Shown here piece after piece: positions 9,335-17,337 of a stretch of DNA of 64,000 nucleotides. A model generated the notes under the pieces. The model saw only the letters and a list, made by a program, of their open reading frames with translations. It did not search any database and had not been told where the DNA came from. The position numbers and the translations under genes are program-made. The DNA is from Deefgea salmonis (GTDB taxonomy: Bacteria > Pseudomonadota > Gammaproteobacteria > Burkholderiales > Chitinibacteraceae), in the NCBI RefSeq assembly GCF_020531905.1, contig NZ_JAJAWG010000005.1, positions 1 through 64,000 of the forward strand, written 5' to 3'. Position 1 is the stretch's first letter; every line of letters begins with the position of its first letter.

Positions 9335-9631
9335 TTATTCCTGTAAAACTGCGTCGATCGTTGAACTGATGTTTCCGATTTTACGCTGAAAATCACTAAA
9401 GTCAAAGCCACCTTCAACCTTTGCCGTTAAAAATTCATGCGTCATATTTAAAGCGGTCATCATTGCAATCTTCTCAATACCAATGACCTTACCAGCAGTT
9501 CGAATTTCATGCATCCGTGCGTCGAGAAGTTGCACAGCTTGAAGTAAGGTTTCTTCTTCATGCGCAGGACAAGCCACACGAAACTCACGTCCCATGATTG
9601 AAATATCCAACAACTTCACGGCATCAGTCAT
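9335..9631 (-). CDS. zapA: Cell division protein ZapA
   Basis: Small cytoplasmic FtsZ-associated protein that stabilises the Z ring. The 98 residues begin with a beta-strand domain (KLLDISIMGREFRVACPAHEEETLLQAVQLLDARM), typical of ZapA, then a helical segment with IEKIAMMTALNMTHEFL. The start overlaps the stop of the upstream ZapB-like gene by four bases (ATGA), so the pair is translationally coupled. 6S RNA follows directly. Confidence 0.9.
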   Translation of the reverse strand: MTDAVKLLDISIMGREFRVACPAHEEETLLQAVQLLDARMHEIRTAGKVIGIEKIAMMTALNMTHEFLTAKVEGGFDFSDFQRKIGNISSTIDAVLQE

Positions 9632-9828
9632 GCGCCATCCTCGGGTAATTTAGCCAAAATTGCATTCACTTTATCTTTTGCGCCAACTAATTTGGTATTT
9701 AAGCTTTTATTTTCTTCTTGAGCCGATTGTAAATCCATTCTAAGTGTTTGATTCTCAATACGTAATTCACGGCACAAGTCCACTAACTGCAGGACTTTAC
9801 CTTCTAAATGACCGAGCTCTACATCCAT
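9628..9828 (-). CDS. ZapB-like coiled-coil protein (TIGR02449-type)
   Basis: ATG at 9828 is chosen because AGGAAAT precedes it; the frame is open back to 9873. The product is 66 residues of almost continuous heptad-like helix (LEGKVLQLVDLCRELRIEN, then LRMDLQSAQEENKSLNTKL). This is the size and style of the small coiled-coil protein encoded upstream of zapA in many beta- and gammaproteobacteria. A role at the division site with ZapA is inferred from context and resemblance. Confidence 0.82.
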   Translation of the reverse strand: MDVELGHLEGKVLQLVDLCRELRIENQTLRMDLQSAQEENKSLNTKLVGAKDKVNAILAKLPEDGA

Positions 9829-10055
9829 TTTTGATTTCCTATCAATAACAATTTTGACGTCATGTAGCAACAATATTGATTATGCATCTCAACACAAACC
9901 CAATAAATTATTGAATACATAGCTAGGTATATAGCTGAAGTGCTCTAAAATAATGACCTGTAGCCATATACCTATGTCTATTTAATATAATGCAGATCGG
10001 TTTACACATGACTTGATGTTACATTCAACCAGCACGTGATTACCATAAATACCAA

Positions 10056-10964
10056 TCAATCGTCATCTTCGGTTTCAAGTACGTCAGGAAGATCATCTCC
10101 CGAACCTAAATCAACCCCGATAAAGTCATCCGGTACTTCTAAAGTCATTCGACCAATCGCTTTGCTACGATAATCCGTGATAATTAAATCTGCTGTTTTT
10201 TGTTCATCAATCACACCCCCAGCCATCAAAGCGCCACGTTTACGACCAATCAAATTAAACAATTCATCCACACTACCATCCAAGCTATTCAACTTATAGC
10301 GTGCCATCAATTCTTGAGGGTAGCGCTCACGTAAAGTTTCAATGGCAAAATAAGCCACCAAAATTTCATCATACGCATTTCGACCAATCGAGCCGCCTAA
10401 AGCCAAGCGAAAGCCCGAAGGTTCGTGTTCAACTTTAGGCCACATTAAACCTGGTGTGTCATACAAAATAACGCCATCAAGCGTTTCAATCCGCTGCTGA
10501 GACTTAGTCACGCCTGGCGTGTCTGCAACACGAGCCACTTTTCGCTTAGCCAACGTGTTCAATAAAGTGGACTTACCCACGTTGGGAATCCCCAAAATCA
10601 TCGCGCGTAATGGTTTTTCAGCATCATTCCGAAATGGTGCTAATTTTTTGCACAAGACAGCGATCTGCTTAATTGCAGCTTGCTTGTTGTCTTCACCCAT
10701 CAACAAAGCTTCAGTTCCTGCTTGCTGACGGAAATAATTCAACCATAACTGACTTAACTTCGGGTCTGCTAAGTCTGTTTTATTGATAATTTTCAAAGCT
10801 GGGCGCTGGCGATGCAAACGCAACTTCTCAATCATTGGGTTACTACTGGACAAGGGCATACGTGCATCCACGATTTCAATCACCATATCCACCTTGGCCA
10901 TTGTCTCTGCCACTTTCTTCTGCGCCACATGCATATGACCCGGAAACCACTGAATTGCCATCAA
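10056..10964 (-). CDS. ylqF: Ribosome biogenesis GTPase YlqF/RbgA
   Basis: Circularly permuted GTPase of about 302 residues acting in late 50S subunit assembly. The G4 motif comes first (INKTDLADP, about residue 60), then the P-loop GIPNVGKSTLLN (about 124-135), then VADTPGVT and the G3 motif LYDTPGLMWP (about 165-175). The opening IQWFPGHMHVAQKK is the family signature. The C-terminus is acidic (DLGSGDDLPDVLETEDDD). It is the last minus-strand gene before the candidate replication origin, with its start only about 30 nt from the first DnaA box. Confidence 0.93.
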   Translation of the reverse strand: MMAIQWFPGHMHVAQKKVAETMAKVDMVIEIVDARMPLSSSNPMIEKLRLHRQRPALKIINKTDLADPKLSQLWLNYFRQQAGTEALLMGEDNKQAAIKQIAVLCKKLAPFRNDAEKPLRAMILGIPNVGKSTLLNTLAKRKVARVADTPGVTKSQQRIETLDGVILYDTPGLMWPKVEHEPSGFRLALGGSIGRNAYDEILVAYFAIETLRERYPQELMARYKLNSLDGSVDELFNLIGRKRGALMAGGVIDEQKTADLIITDYRSKAIGRMTLEVPDDFIGVDLGSGDDLPDVLETEDDD

Positions 10965-10989
10965 ACACCCCCAAGAAAAGCAACGATTA

Positions 10990-11260
10990 TACGCTTATTC
11001 ACACAACCCTATACAAATCAATCACTTAAAATGTGGGGAAGTCTAAGATCAATGTGGATAAGTGTTACCCACAGATAAACGAGAAAACACAACACATATT
11101 ATCCACAGTAGGAACAAGTACTACCAGCAGGTATGTGGATAACATAAAGTGTTGATAAATATAGCTTTATCAAATTATCCACAGATTTTCTAATCCTTAT
11201 CTATTACTACTATCTTTTACTTATCAATATATATATAAAAAACAACCGCATTGAATCAAA
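10990..11260. other. oriC: Candidate chromosomal replication origin (DnaA-box cluster with unwinding element)
   Basis: Five consensus DnaA boxes (TTATNCACA) lie within 190 bp: 10995-11003 (TTATTCACA), 11053-11061 (minus), 11099-11107, 11134-11142 (minus) and 11175-11183. One single-mismatch box (TTACCCACA) is at 11065-11073. After the last box come four triplets CTA TTA CTA CTA at 11201-11212, resembling the DnaA-trio element of bacterial origins, then an AT tract with ATATATATA near 11228. Genes to the left all run leftwards and ackA to the right runs rightwards, so the flanks diverge. Three parS sites lie 13-27 kb away. dnaA itself is not in the window, so the assignment rests on these motifs. 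Confidence 0.65.
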
Positions 11261-11426
11261 GCTATCTTGAAAATCCAAAGGAATAAAAAATATCCATAAA
11301 AATCAACCACTTAAATAAATTAAAAATAAATACACTATAAAAATCAATGATTTAAAACATACAACTAACAAACTTATATCTAAAACAACCAAAACCATGC
11401 CAAATACATATTTATTAGCAAACTAA

Positions 11427-11912
11427 CTATGCTAATAATTTTCTTAACTGCTGTAATTTGAATAATTCATGCTTAACAAAAAATTCAACTTCTTCATTAC
11501 CGATATAACCTGATAAATTATTTGGTTTTACTAAACTTAAATCAACTCCCAAACGAGAAGCTAATTTAGCTGCTGAAGGTATTATAAGTAATGAATTTAC
11601 AACATCTGCTTCAATTAAACTTTTAACAACTTGCTGCTCTTCTAATACTAAAAATCCAGCAGGTAATTCCTCAACTTCCATAGTTAATAATAAATCACCA
11701 CTTTTAACTTCATCACCAATATTTATATATAAATAACCAATTTGACCACTTTCAATTGAATTAATGCAAATATGATCATTATCTTTAGTTAACGATATTA
11801 ATAGTTCATTTTTATTTACAAATTCATCTAATTTAATATTAATATTAGTTACTTTGTAAGTATCTGTTAACTCAGGAGCACAAATAAGATGTGTTGTATA
11901 ATTAGTATTCAT
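11427..11912 (-). CDS. Orphan E2-like protein: degenerate lipoyl domain plus E3-binding (PSBD) domain
   Basis: The protein has 161 residues. Residues about 20-75 align without gaps to the lipoyl domain of dehydrogenase E2 subunits, ending with the usual IGDEVKSGDLLLTMEV. The lipoyl-lysine position holds Asn45 (LTKDNDH), so lipoylation is not expected. Residues about 110-145 match a peripheral subunit-binding domain (IPSAAKLASRLGVDLSLVK). No acyltransferase domain follows. The gene is very AT-rich, sits in the AT-rich trough beside the candidate origin, and has no dehydrogenase neighbours. A palindrome at 11994-12007, shared with the PTS fusion gene, lies 82 nt upstream. The function is unknown; an adaptor role is only a guess. 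Confidence 0.75.
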   Translation of the reverse strand: MNTNYTTHLICAPELTDTYKVTNINIKLDEFVNKNELLISLTKDNDHICINSIESGQIGYLYINIGDEVKSGDLLLTMEVEELPAGFLVLEEQQVVKSLIEADVVNSLLIIPSAAKLASRLGVDLSLVKPNNLSGYIGNEEVEFFVKHELFKLQQLRKLLA

Positions 11913-11993
11913 TTTTAATAATGACCTTCAAGACCTTGATATTAACCAAGTTATTATAATTTTCACGGTTTATAATGCTATTAATTTTTTAGT

Positions 11994-12007
11994 AATGCCG
12001 TTGGCAT
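11994..12007. promoter_or_regulatory. Second copy of the operator-like palindrome
   Basis: AATGCCGTTGGCAT contains a perfect ATGCC-GTT-GGCAT inverted repeat and matches 12 of 14 bases of the site at 7895-7908. It lies 82 nt upstream of the E2-like start. Confidence 0.45.
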
Positions 12008-12165
12008 ATTCGAAAGGTTTAAGTAAAAATAAGAACAATATCAAAAATTTGAAGGCTTAACATTCGTTAAATTTAAGCTTTCAATGAATGAAAAAATCAT
12101 CTTGATTGTAGTACTAACTCTCGATAAAAATGATAAATCAAGCACTAGTTTAGCGATTAAAACCC

Positions 12166-12201
12166 AGTTGTTTTTATTAAAAATAATCAATAAAAACAAC
12201 T
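12166..12201. repeat. 13-bp perfect inverted repeat
   Basis: AGTTGTTTTTATT (12166-12178) and AATAAAAACAACT (12189-12201) are separated by 10 nt. It could be a weak AT-rich terminator-like hairpin or a protein site. No gene ends at it. Confidence 0.6.
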
Positions 12202-12560
12202 AGATAGGTTTAAATTTAAGATGAAAACCTGATAATGTAATGCCACAATTTACTTTGCATAGGCTACAAGTGTTTGCCAAACTACACGTCATAATAAGTA
12301 AATAACTACAGTTAGTTGTAAATATGACTTAAACCTTACATGCTTTAAATCCACTACTTTTTGCAGTCAAGCTGTATAAGTCAATTACAACAATATGGTT
12401 ACAAATATTGTAAGCCTTATACAAGCTATACAAAAATTATTTATTTATGCTGAGATATTTTATTATTTAAGTACAATTTAAACTAAATAGTATTTTAAAA
12501 TATTAGCTCTTTTTTATAGTGATAATTTTTTAAAATGTATTAAAATAGTATTGCCTTCTG

Positions 12561-12589
12561 GGTATTGATAACGCATGCAAATCAATACC
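12561..12589. promoter_or_regulatory. Palindrome in the ackA leader
   Basis: GGTATTGAT (12561-12569) and ATCAATACC (12581-12589) flank an 11-nt spacer that itself contains the palindrome GCATGC. It lies about 20 nt before the ackA Shine-Dalgarno GGAG, so it could be an operator or an RNA hairpin that affects translation. Confidence 0.5.
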
Positions 12590-12618
12590 ATTTGTTATTT
12601 TTTAATTTGGAGTAAAAA

Positions 12619-13809
12619 ATGAGTGAATTAGTTTTAGTTATCAATGCCGGTTCTTCAAGTATTAAATTTTCATTATTTGAAACTAGCGCAGCTGATCCTA
12701 TTGTCTTATTTAAAGGCCAAATGGAAGGTTTGTATGTTGAACCAAAATTCAGTGCAAAAGATGCTGCTGACAATAAAGTAGCCAATGAAACATTACCTAG
12801 TGATGCGCCAAAAAATCACGATTATGCTTTACGCTATATGCTTAACTGGTTGGAGTCGCGTATTGAAGGACGTTCAATTGCAGTTATTGGCCATCGTGTA
12901 GTTCATGGCGGAACAACTTATTCAAAACCTGAACTAGTGACACCTGAAGTCATTGCGGGCTTAGAAGCTTTAATTCCTTTGGCACCTTTACATGAACCAC
13001 ATAACATTACTCCGATTCGTGTTCTTGAAGAATTATTGCCAAATGTGCCACAAGTAACTTGCTTTGATACTGCATTTCATACTACTCAGCCTGAATTAAA
13101 CCAATTATTTGCACTACCGTATGAATTCTCGCAAAAAGAAGGTATTCGCCGCTATGGCTTCCATGGTTTATCGTATGAATACATTGCCAGCGTATTGCCA
13201 GAAATTGATACTCGTGCAGCAGAAGGTCGTACTGTTGTTGCTCACTTAGGTAATGGTTCTTCAATGGCTGGTTTACTTGGCGGCCGCTGTCAATTAACAA
13301 CCATGGGCTTTACTGCATTAGATGGTTTGCCAATGGGTACTCGTTGTGGCCGTATTGATGCCGGTGTTGTATTGCATTTGATGAACCATTTAAAAATGGA
13401 TGCAAAACAAATTGAAACCTTGCTGTACAAAGAATCTGGTTTGCTTGGCTTGTCTGGTTTCTCCAGCGATATGCGTGATTTAGAAAACTCAGATTCACCG
13501 CGTGCAAAATTAGCGGTTGAATATTTTGCAAACAGTGTGGTTCGTGAAGCGGCTTCTTTAGCTGCTGCGATCGGTGGTATTGATGCCTTAGTATTTACCG
13601 CTGGCATTGGTGAAAATGATGCGCACACACGTAAAGCGGTTTGTCATCAATTGCGTTGGTTGGGCGTTGAGCTTGATGAAGCGGCGAATGCAGTACGTTC
13701 TAGTGAACCACGTCGCATTTCTTTAGCGGATAGTAAAATCGCAGTTTATGTGATTCCAACGAATGAAGAACTGATGATTGCTCGTCAAGCATTGGCTTGC
13801 ATTGCATAA
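12619..13809 (+). CDS. ackA: Acetate kinase
   Basis: Interconverts acetate plus ATP with acetyl phosphate plus ADP. The 396 residues have the family opening LVLVINAGSSSIKFSLFE, then IGHRVVHGG (about residue 92), FDTAFH, the YGFHGLSYEY region, VAHLGNGSSM, a DGLPMGTRCGRIDAG segment and the C-terminal ALVFTAGIGEN and PTNEELMIARQ. GGAG lies 6 nt before the ATG. It stands alone: pta is not adjacent. The 5' leader holds a palindrome and the gene ends at a clear terminator. Confidence 0.96.
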   Translation: MSELVLVINAGSSSIKFSLFETSAADPIVLFKGQMEGLYVEPKFSAKDAADNKVANETLPSDAPKNHDYALRYMLNWLESRIEGRSIAVIGHRVVHGGTTYSKPELVTPEVIAGLEALIPLAPLHEPHNITPIRVLEELLPNVPQVTCFDTAFHTTQPELNQLFALPYEFSQKEGIRRYGFHGLSYEYIASVLPEIDTRAAEGRTVVAHLGNGSSMAGLLGGRCQLTTMGFTALDGLPMGTRCGRIDAGVVLHLMNHLKMDAKQIETLLYKESGLLGLSGFSSDMRDLENSDSPRAKLAVEYFANSVVREAASLAAAIGGIDALVFTAGIGENDAHTRKAVCHQLRWLGVELDEAANAVRSSEPRRISLADSKIAVYVIPTNEELMIARQALACIA

Positions 13810-13827
13810 ATTTTCATTGTTTTAATG

Positions 13828-13856
13828 AAAGAGCCGCTGATTTCAGCGGCTTTTTC
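13828..13856 (+). terminator. Rho-independent terminator of ackA
   Basis: Stem AGCCGCTGA / TCAGCGGCT followed by TTTT, 20 nt past the ackA stop. Confidence 0.9.
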
Positions 13857-13949
13857 ATGTGAGCTTCATCTTTATCTGGCAAGATGCAGGCTTAAAAAAA
13901 GATTTAATTTCAGCAGCGATGTGGAGATTGACCTTTTTTAAACTAGGTA

Positions 13950-14684
13950 ATGAGTATGTTAGAACAAGATAATGTTATTGATGTAAGTATTGAGCCCAAA
14001 AAAAATCCAGCAATGCAGGGCTGGTATTGGATTGTGAATGCATTTAAATTATTTAAACAAGAACCAACAGTCTGGGTTGGTATTTGTAGTATTTTTGTTG
14101 CTGTATTTTTTAGTATTACTTTATTACCAATAATTGGTGGATTTATTGCTACTTTGCTAGGGCCTGTTTTTTTAGGTGGGATTATGTGGACAGCACAAAA
14201 ACAGGTCGCTGGAGAGACACCACAGTTAATAGATTTATTTTCAGGATTTAAATTAAGGTTTGTTGAGTTATTAAAAGTAGGTGTTTTATATATGTTCGGT
14301 ACCATATTCGTTATGGTATTGATGACAGTACTACTTGCAATAGCATCTTTTTTTGGATTTCTGCCCGTTAATAAAAACATTAAAGCAATTGAAAGTCTTA
14401 GTTTATTTTGGCCTTTGTTAATAATTACTTTGTTTTCTTTTTTAATTGTTTATAGCGCTTATTTTTATGCGCCTACGTTAGTTATGCTTCAAGGGATGAA
14501 AGCGAACGAAGCAATGAAATTATCATTTATTGCTTTTTGGCGTAATTGGCAACCTATTTTAATTATGTCTATGATTGGTGCTGTGTTTTTATTTTTAGCA
14601 ATGTTGCCAATGTTTTTAGGTTTAATTGTTGCACTGCCAGTAGCATTATTAACTAGTTATATCTGTTATGTTGATGTATTTTAA
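13950..14684 (+). CDS. BPSS1780-family integral membrane protein
   Basis: The 244-residue inner-membrane protein has six or so hydrophobic segments, near residues 40-65 (VWVGICSIFVAVFFSITLLPIIGG split by a turn), 65-82, 112-140, 150-180, 195-220 and 218-240. The early GWYWIVNAFKLFKQEP followed by a membrane segment is the pattern of BPSS1780-type proteins of betaproteobacteria, whose function is unknown. The gene is AT-rich like its neighbours. Its end overlaps the open frame of dgkA, so the two are probably co-transcribed. Confidence 0.75.
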   Translation: MSMLEQDNVIDVSIEPKKNPAMQGWYWIVNAFKLFKQEPTVWVGICSIFVAVFFSITLLPIIGGFIATLLGPVFLGGIMWTAQKQVAGETPQLIDLFSGFKLRFVELLKVGVLYMFGTIFVMVLMTVLLAIASFFGFLPVNKNIKAIESLSLFWPLLIITLFSFLIVYSAYFYAPTLVMLQGMKANEAMKLSFIAFWRNWQPILIMSMIGAVFLFLAMLPMFLGLIVALPVALLTSYICYVDVF

Positions 14685-14703
14685 TTTTTATTGGAGAAAA
14701 ATA

Positions 14704-15075
14704 GTGAGCGAAAGCCCCTTTAAAGGTAAAACAGGCGCAAAACGAGTATTAAATGCATTAGGTTATTCAATTGATGGATTAAAAGCCGGCTGGATAAATG
14801 AAGCAGCTTTTCGTCAAGTCAGTTTATTAGCGATAATTGGAATTCCATTGTCGTTTTTTCTCGCTATGCCTGCATGGGCGCATGCTATTGTTGTTGCAAG
14901 TCACTTAGTTACGATGATTGTTGAATTATTAAATTCAGCAATTGAAGCTGCTGTAGATCATACTTCTTTAGCTAAGCATGATTTAGCTAAAAGAGCTAAA
15001 GATTTAGGTAGTGCTGCACAATTAGTTTGTTTATTTAATTTAGCAGCAATGTGGATTTTAGCTTTATTAGCTTAA
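14704..15075 (+). CDS. dgkA: Diacylglycerol kinase
   Basis: Small trimeric inner-membrane enzyme that phosphorylates diacylglycerol for phospholipid recycling. GTG at 14704 is chosen over the upstream ATG at 14668 because GGAG lies just before it; this gives 123 residues, the family norm. The signature ELLNSAIEAAVDHTS (catalytic Glu and metal site) is intact, followed by KHDLAKRAKDLGSAAQ. Three membrane helices are visible. It is 19 nt downstream of the BPSS1780-type gene. Confidence 0.93.
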   Translation: MSESPFKGKTGAKRVLNALGYSIDGLKAGWINEAAFRQVSLLAIIGIPLSFFLAMPAWAHAIVVASHLVTMIVELLNSAIEAAVDHTSLAKHDLAKRAKDLGSAAQLVCLFNLAAMWILALLA

Positions 15076-15076
15076 T

Positions 15077-15101
15077 AAAAAACGGGCTAATGCCCGTTTT
15101 T
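15077..15101. terminator. Bidirectional terminator between dgkA and the DUF2721 gene
   Basis: AAAAAACGGGC / GCCCGTTTTTT around a 4-nt loop, with A and U runs on both sides. It serves two convergent genes. Confidence 0.88.
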
Positions 15102-15105
15102 ATAA

Positions 15106-15522
15106 TTATTTTTTAGGTTGTTTTATTTCATCTTCGATGTCAGATAGTAAGATTTTTAATGCAGAATCAGATACCATAACTTCTTGTAAGCATAATATTA
15201 GCGAACCAATCATTAATATTAAACTGGCAACAAATAAACCTTGCGCTAATTGATCTAAGTTGATTGCCATGAAAATCATTGAAATAATACATAGTAATAA
15301 ACTCGTTATACCAAAAGCTTGCATGTAACGAATAAGCCAAACACGCTTTCTTAGATTAGCTAACTGACGCAAAATATTAACATGTGGATTACTACGATGA
15401 TGATCATAAAGCTGACGAATAATACTTGAAATAGTTAAAAATCGATTGGTATACGCCAGCATTAATAAGGAAATAGCAGGAAATAATAATGAAGGGGTAT
15501 TAATACTAAAATTATCCATCAT
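15106..15522 (-). CDS. DUF2721 membrane protein
   Basis: This 138-residue protein has an N-terminal hydrophobic segment followed by LLFPAISLLMLAYTNRFLTI, typical of DUF2721, and two further membrane segments (about 70-88 and 95-118). The C-terminus is charged (LSDIEDEIKQPKK). The function of the family is unknown. The start overlaps the stop of the upstream LytTR regulator gene by 11 nt, so it is probably the third gene of that operon. Confidence 0.78.
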   Translation of the reverse strand: MMDNFSINTPSLLFPAISLLMLAYTNRFLTISSIIRQLYDHHRSNPHVNILRQLANLRKRVWLIRYMQAFGITSLLLCIISMIFMAINLDQLAQGLFVASLILMIGSLILCLQEVMVSDSALKILLSDIEDEIKQPKK

Positions 15523-16282
15523 GGCCTTTTTTGAAATCTTTAATAATATGTTGTTGGCGACGGCTCACAGGTAATCGCTCTGGTACATCGCGTAATATAA
15601 CAACCCAATGCGCCTCGCCGCCGGTTTGTACTTCGCGTTCGAATCCAGCAATATTATCGCGAGATACTAAACAATTGCGATGTATTCGGACAAATTTTGA
15701 TCCAAATTCATCTTCAAGCTTAGTTAGTGAATCTTCAAGTAAGTATTCACGATCACGAGTACGCAATGTAATGTATTTTTGTTCCGCTTTTAAAAAGCGA
15801 GCCTCACTGACAGGAATTAAATGAACTCGTCCACGTTCAGTAACGCTGAAATGGCTACGAGCACCTTCAATGATTGGATGATTGCTTGGCATATGATGTT
15901 GCTGCCTTTGCTCTACGACTCGTTTTAATGCTGTAAGTAGACGATCTTGTCGAATCGGTTTAAGTAAATAATCAATAGCACGAACATCAAATGCGGCGAC
16001 CCCGTAGTCTTCAAATGCGGTAGCAAAAATAACGGCAGGTGGCTTGGCTAAATGCATTAATTTTTTGGCCACCTCAATGCCGCTCATTTGTGGCATTTGA
16101 ATATCTAAAATGACCACATCAATGTCATGCTCAGCAATTTGCGGTAGCGCACTCATACCATTGGTTGCTGTGCCGATGACTTGATTTGGACATTCTTGAG
16201 CGCAATCATTTAGAAGGTCTTGTAGTCGGTTGAGTGCCGGTAATTCGTCATCAACGAGAAAGAGTCGTAACGCAGTATTCAT
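15512..16282 (-). CDS. LytTR-family response regulator
   Basis: The 256 residues form an N-terminal receiver domain (acidic Asp11-Asp12, phospho-acceptor Asp60 in VVILDIQMPQMSG, then ATAFEDYGVAAFDV and DYLLKPI) and a C-terminal LytTR DNA-binding domain (about 150-250: FLKAEQKYITLRT, RIHRNCLVSRDNIAGFER). This is the AlgR/LytR type. The histidine kinase gene ends 2 nt before this start, so they are partners. The target genes are not evident here. Confidence 0.92.
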   Translation of the reverse strand: MNTALRLFLVDDELPALNRLQDLLNDCAQECPNQVIGTATNGMSALPQIAEHDIDVVILDIQMPQMSGIEVAKKLMHLAKPPAVIFATAFEDYGVAAFDVRAIDYLLKPIRQDRLLTALKRVVEQRQQHHMPSNHPIIEGARSHFSVTERGRVHLIPVSEARFLKAEQKYITLRTRDREYLLEDSLTKLEDEFGSKFVRIHRNCLVSRDNIAGFEREVQTGGEAHWVVILRDVPERLPVSRRQQHIIKDFKKGHDG

Positions 16283-16284
16283 TG

Positions 16285-17280
16285 TTAAAGCTCCCGATAG
16301 GGCAGCATGATATGTATTTGATAATAGTCGTTTCCTGTATTGATGCTGAGATTTGCTTCGGCATCATAATAAAGCAGTAAACGCTCGCGTACATTCTCTT
16401 GTGCCATGCCATTACCGCGTCGTAGCGGTGTACTATTTAAAAGAGGATTTCGAATGTTGATGTGTACTTCCTCACGCACTCGAAATATATTCAATTGAAT
16501 AATCCCAGGTTCGATGTTTGGCTCAATACCATGATAAATTGCGTTTTCTAGCAATGGTTGCAAAATCAATGGTGGGATTAGGGCATTTTTAGGCATTTTA
16601 TCGATATGCCATTCAACTTGTAAGCGATCACCTAAGCGTACCTTTTCAATTTCAAGATAACCTTGCGCCAATTCGACTTCGCGCGCCATTGTGGAAAGAC
16701 CTGTCTCTGTACCCATGGCTACGCGAAAGAGTTCAGACAGGTTCTCTAGTAGCCGTTCTGCTAACTTTGGCTGACTTCGTATTAAAGATAGCACCGCATT
16801 CAAACTATTAAAGAAAAAATGCGGTCTTATTCTTGCCTGTAAGGCGACAAGTCTGGCCTCGGCCAAGCGTGGCGATAGGGCACGAATCCAAAGTTGGTAA
16901 TAATGCAGCAGCAAAAAAGTCACGCAGAGCGCAATAAACTCAAAGCGCCATGGCACAACGCTATGCTCTAGCGGGATTAAATTTTGAAATAGATTCGATA
17001 TACTCAATGCGACACAGAAAACCCAGATCAATACGCTGATCACGGCATTTTGGTAGTTCATTTTTTGTAATGGTGCACTGATGACAGCGAGCCCTGCTAA
17101 TGAAATGAGTAGGACTGGTTCAACCCATAAACTAATTTCAGTCAGTTTGTTTATCCATTCATTCCAGCGATTAATACTGATAAATACATAAATCAAGACG
17201 CCTAAATGCACCAAGACTAAGGCGCGCAACACCACACCTAAATTTCGAAAATTAGGCATTAAAATCGTTGATTGTTCCAT
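16285..17280 (-). CDS. LytS/AlgZ-type sensor histidine kinase
   Basis: The 331-residue membrane kinase has four to five hydrophobic segments in residues 15-135 and no large periplasmic domain. The His_kinase domain follows with the phospho-histidine in ARIRPHFFFNSLNAVLSL (about residue 152), then the ATP-binding region IPPLILQPLLENAIYHGIE and GNGMAQENVRERLL. It phosphorylates the downstream LytTR regulator. It is divergent from comM with a 57-nt gap. Confidence 0.92.
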   Translation of the reverse strand: MEQSTILMPNFRNLGVVLRALVLVHLGVLIYVFISINRWNEWINKLTEISLWVEPVLLISLAGLAVISAPLQKMNYQNAVISVLIWVFCVALSISNLFQNLIPLEHSVVPWRFEFIALCVTFLLLHYYQLWIRALSPRLAEARLVALQARIRPHFFFNSLNAVLSLIRSQPKLAERLLENLSELFRVAMGTETGLSTMAREVELAQGYLEIEKVRLGDRLQVEWHIDKMPKNALIPPLILQPLLENAIYHGIEPNIEPGIIQLNIFRVREEVHINIRNPLLNSTPLRRGNGMAQENVRERLLLYYDAEANLSINTGNDYYQIHIMLPYREL

Positions 17281-17337
17281 TAAATCTGATTTTCCTGCTT
17301 ACACTGTATGAATTAGCATAGCATTTGTGAATGAATC

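Larger units (their letters stand above)
11913..12618. other. AT-rich intergenic trough upstream of ackA
   Basis: About 700 nt without a credible gene and very AT-rich. It contains the operator-like site at 11994-12007, a 13-bp perfect inverted repeat at 12166-12201 and the 9-bp inverted repeat at 12561-12589 just before the ackA ribosome-binding site. The promoters of the divergent E2-like gene and ackA should lie here. Confidence 0.5.
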
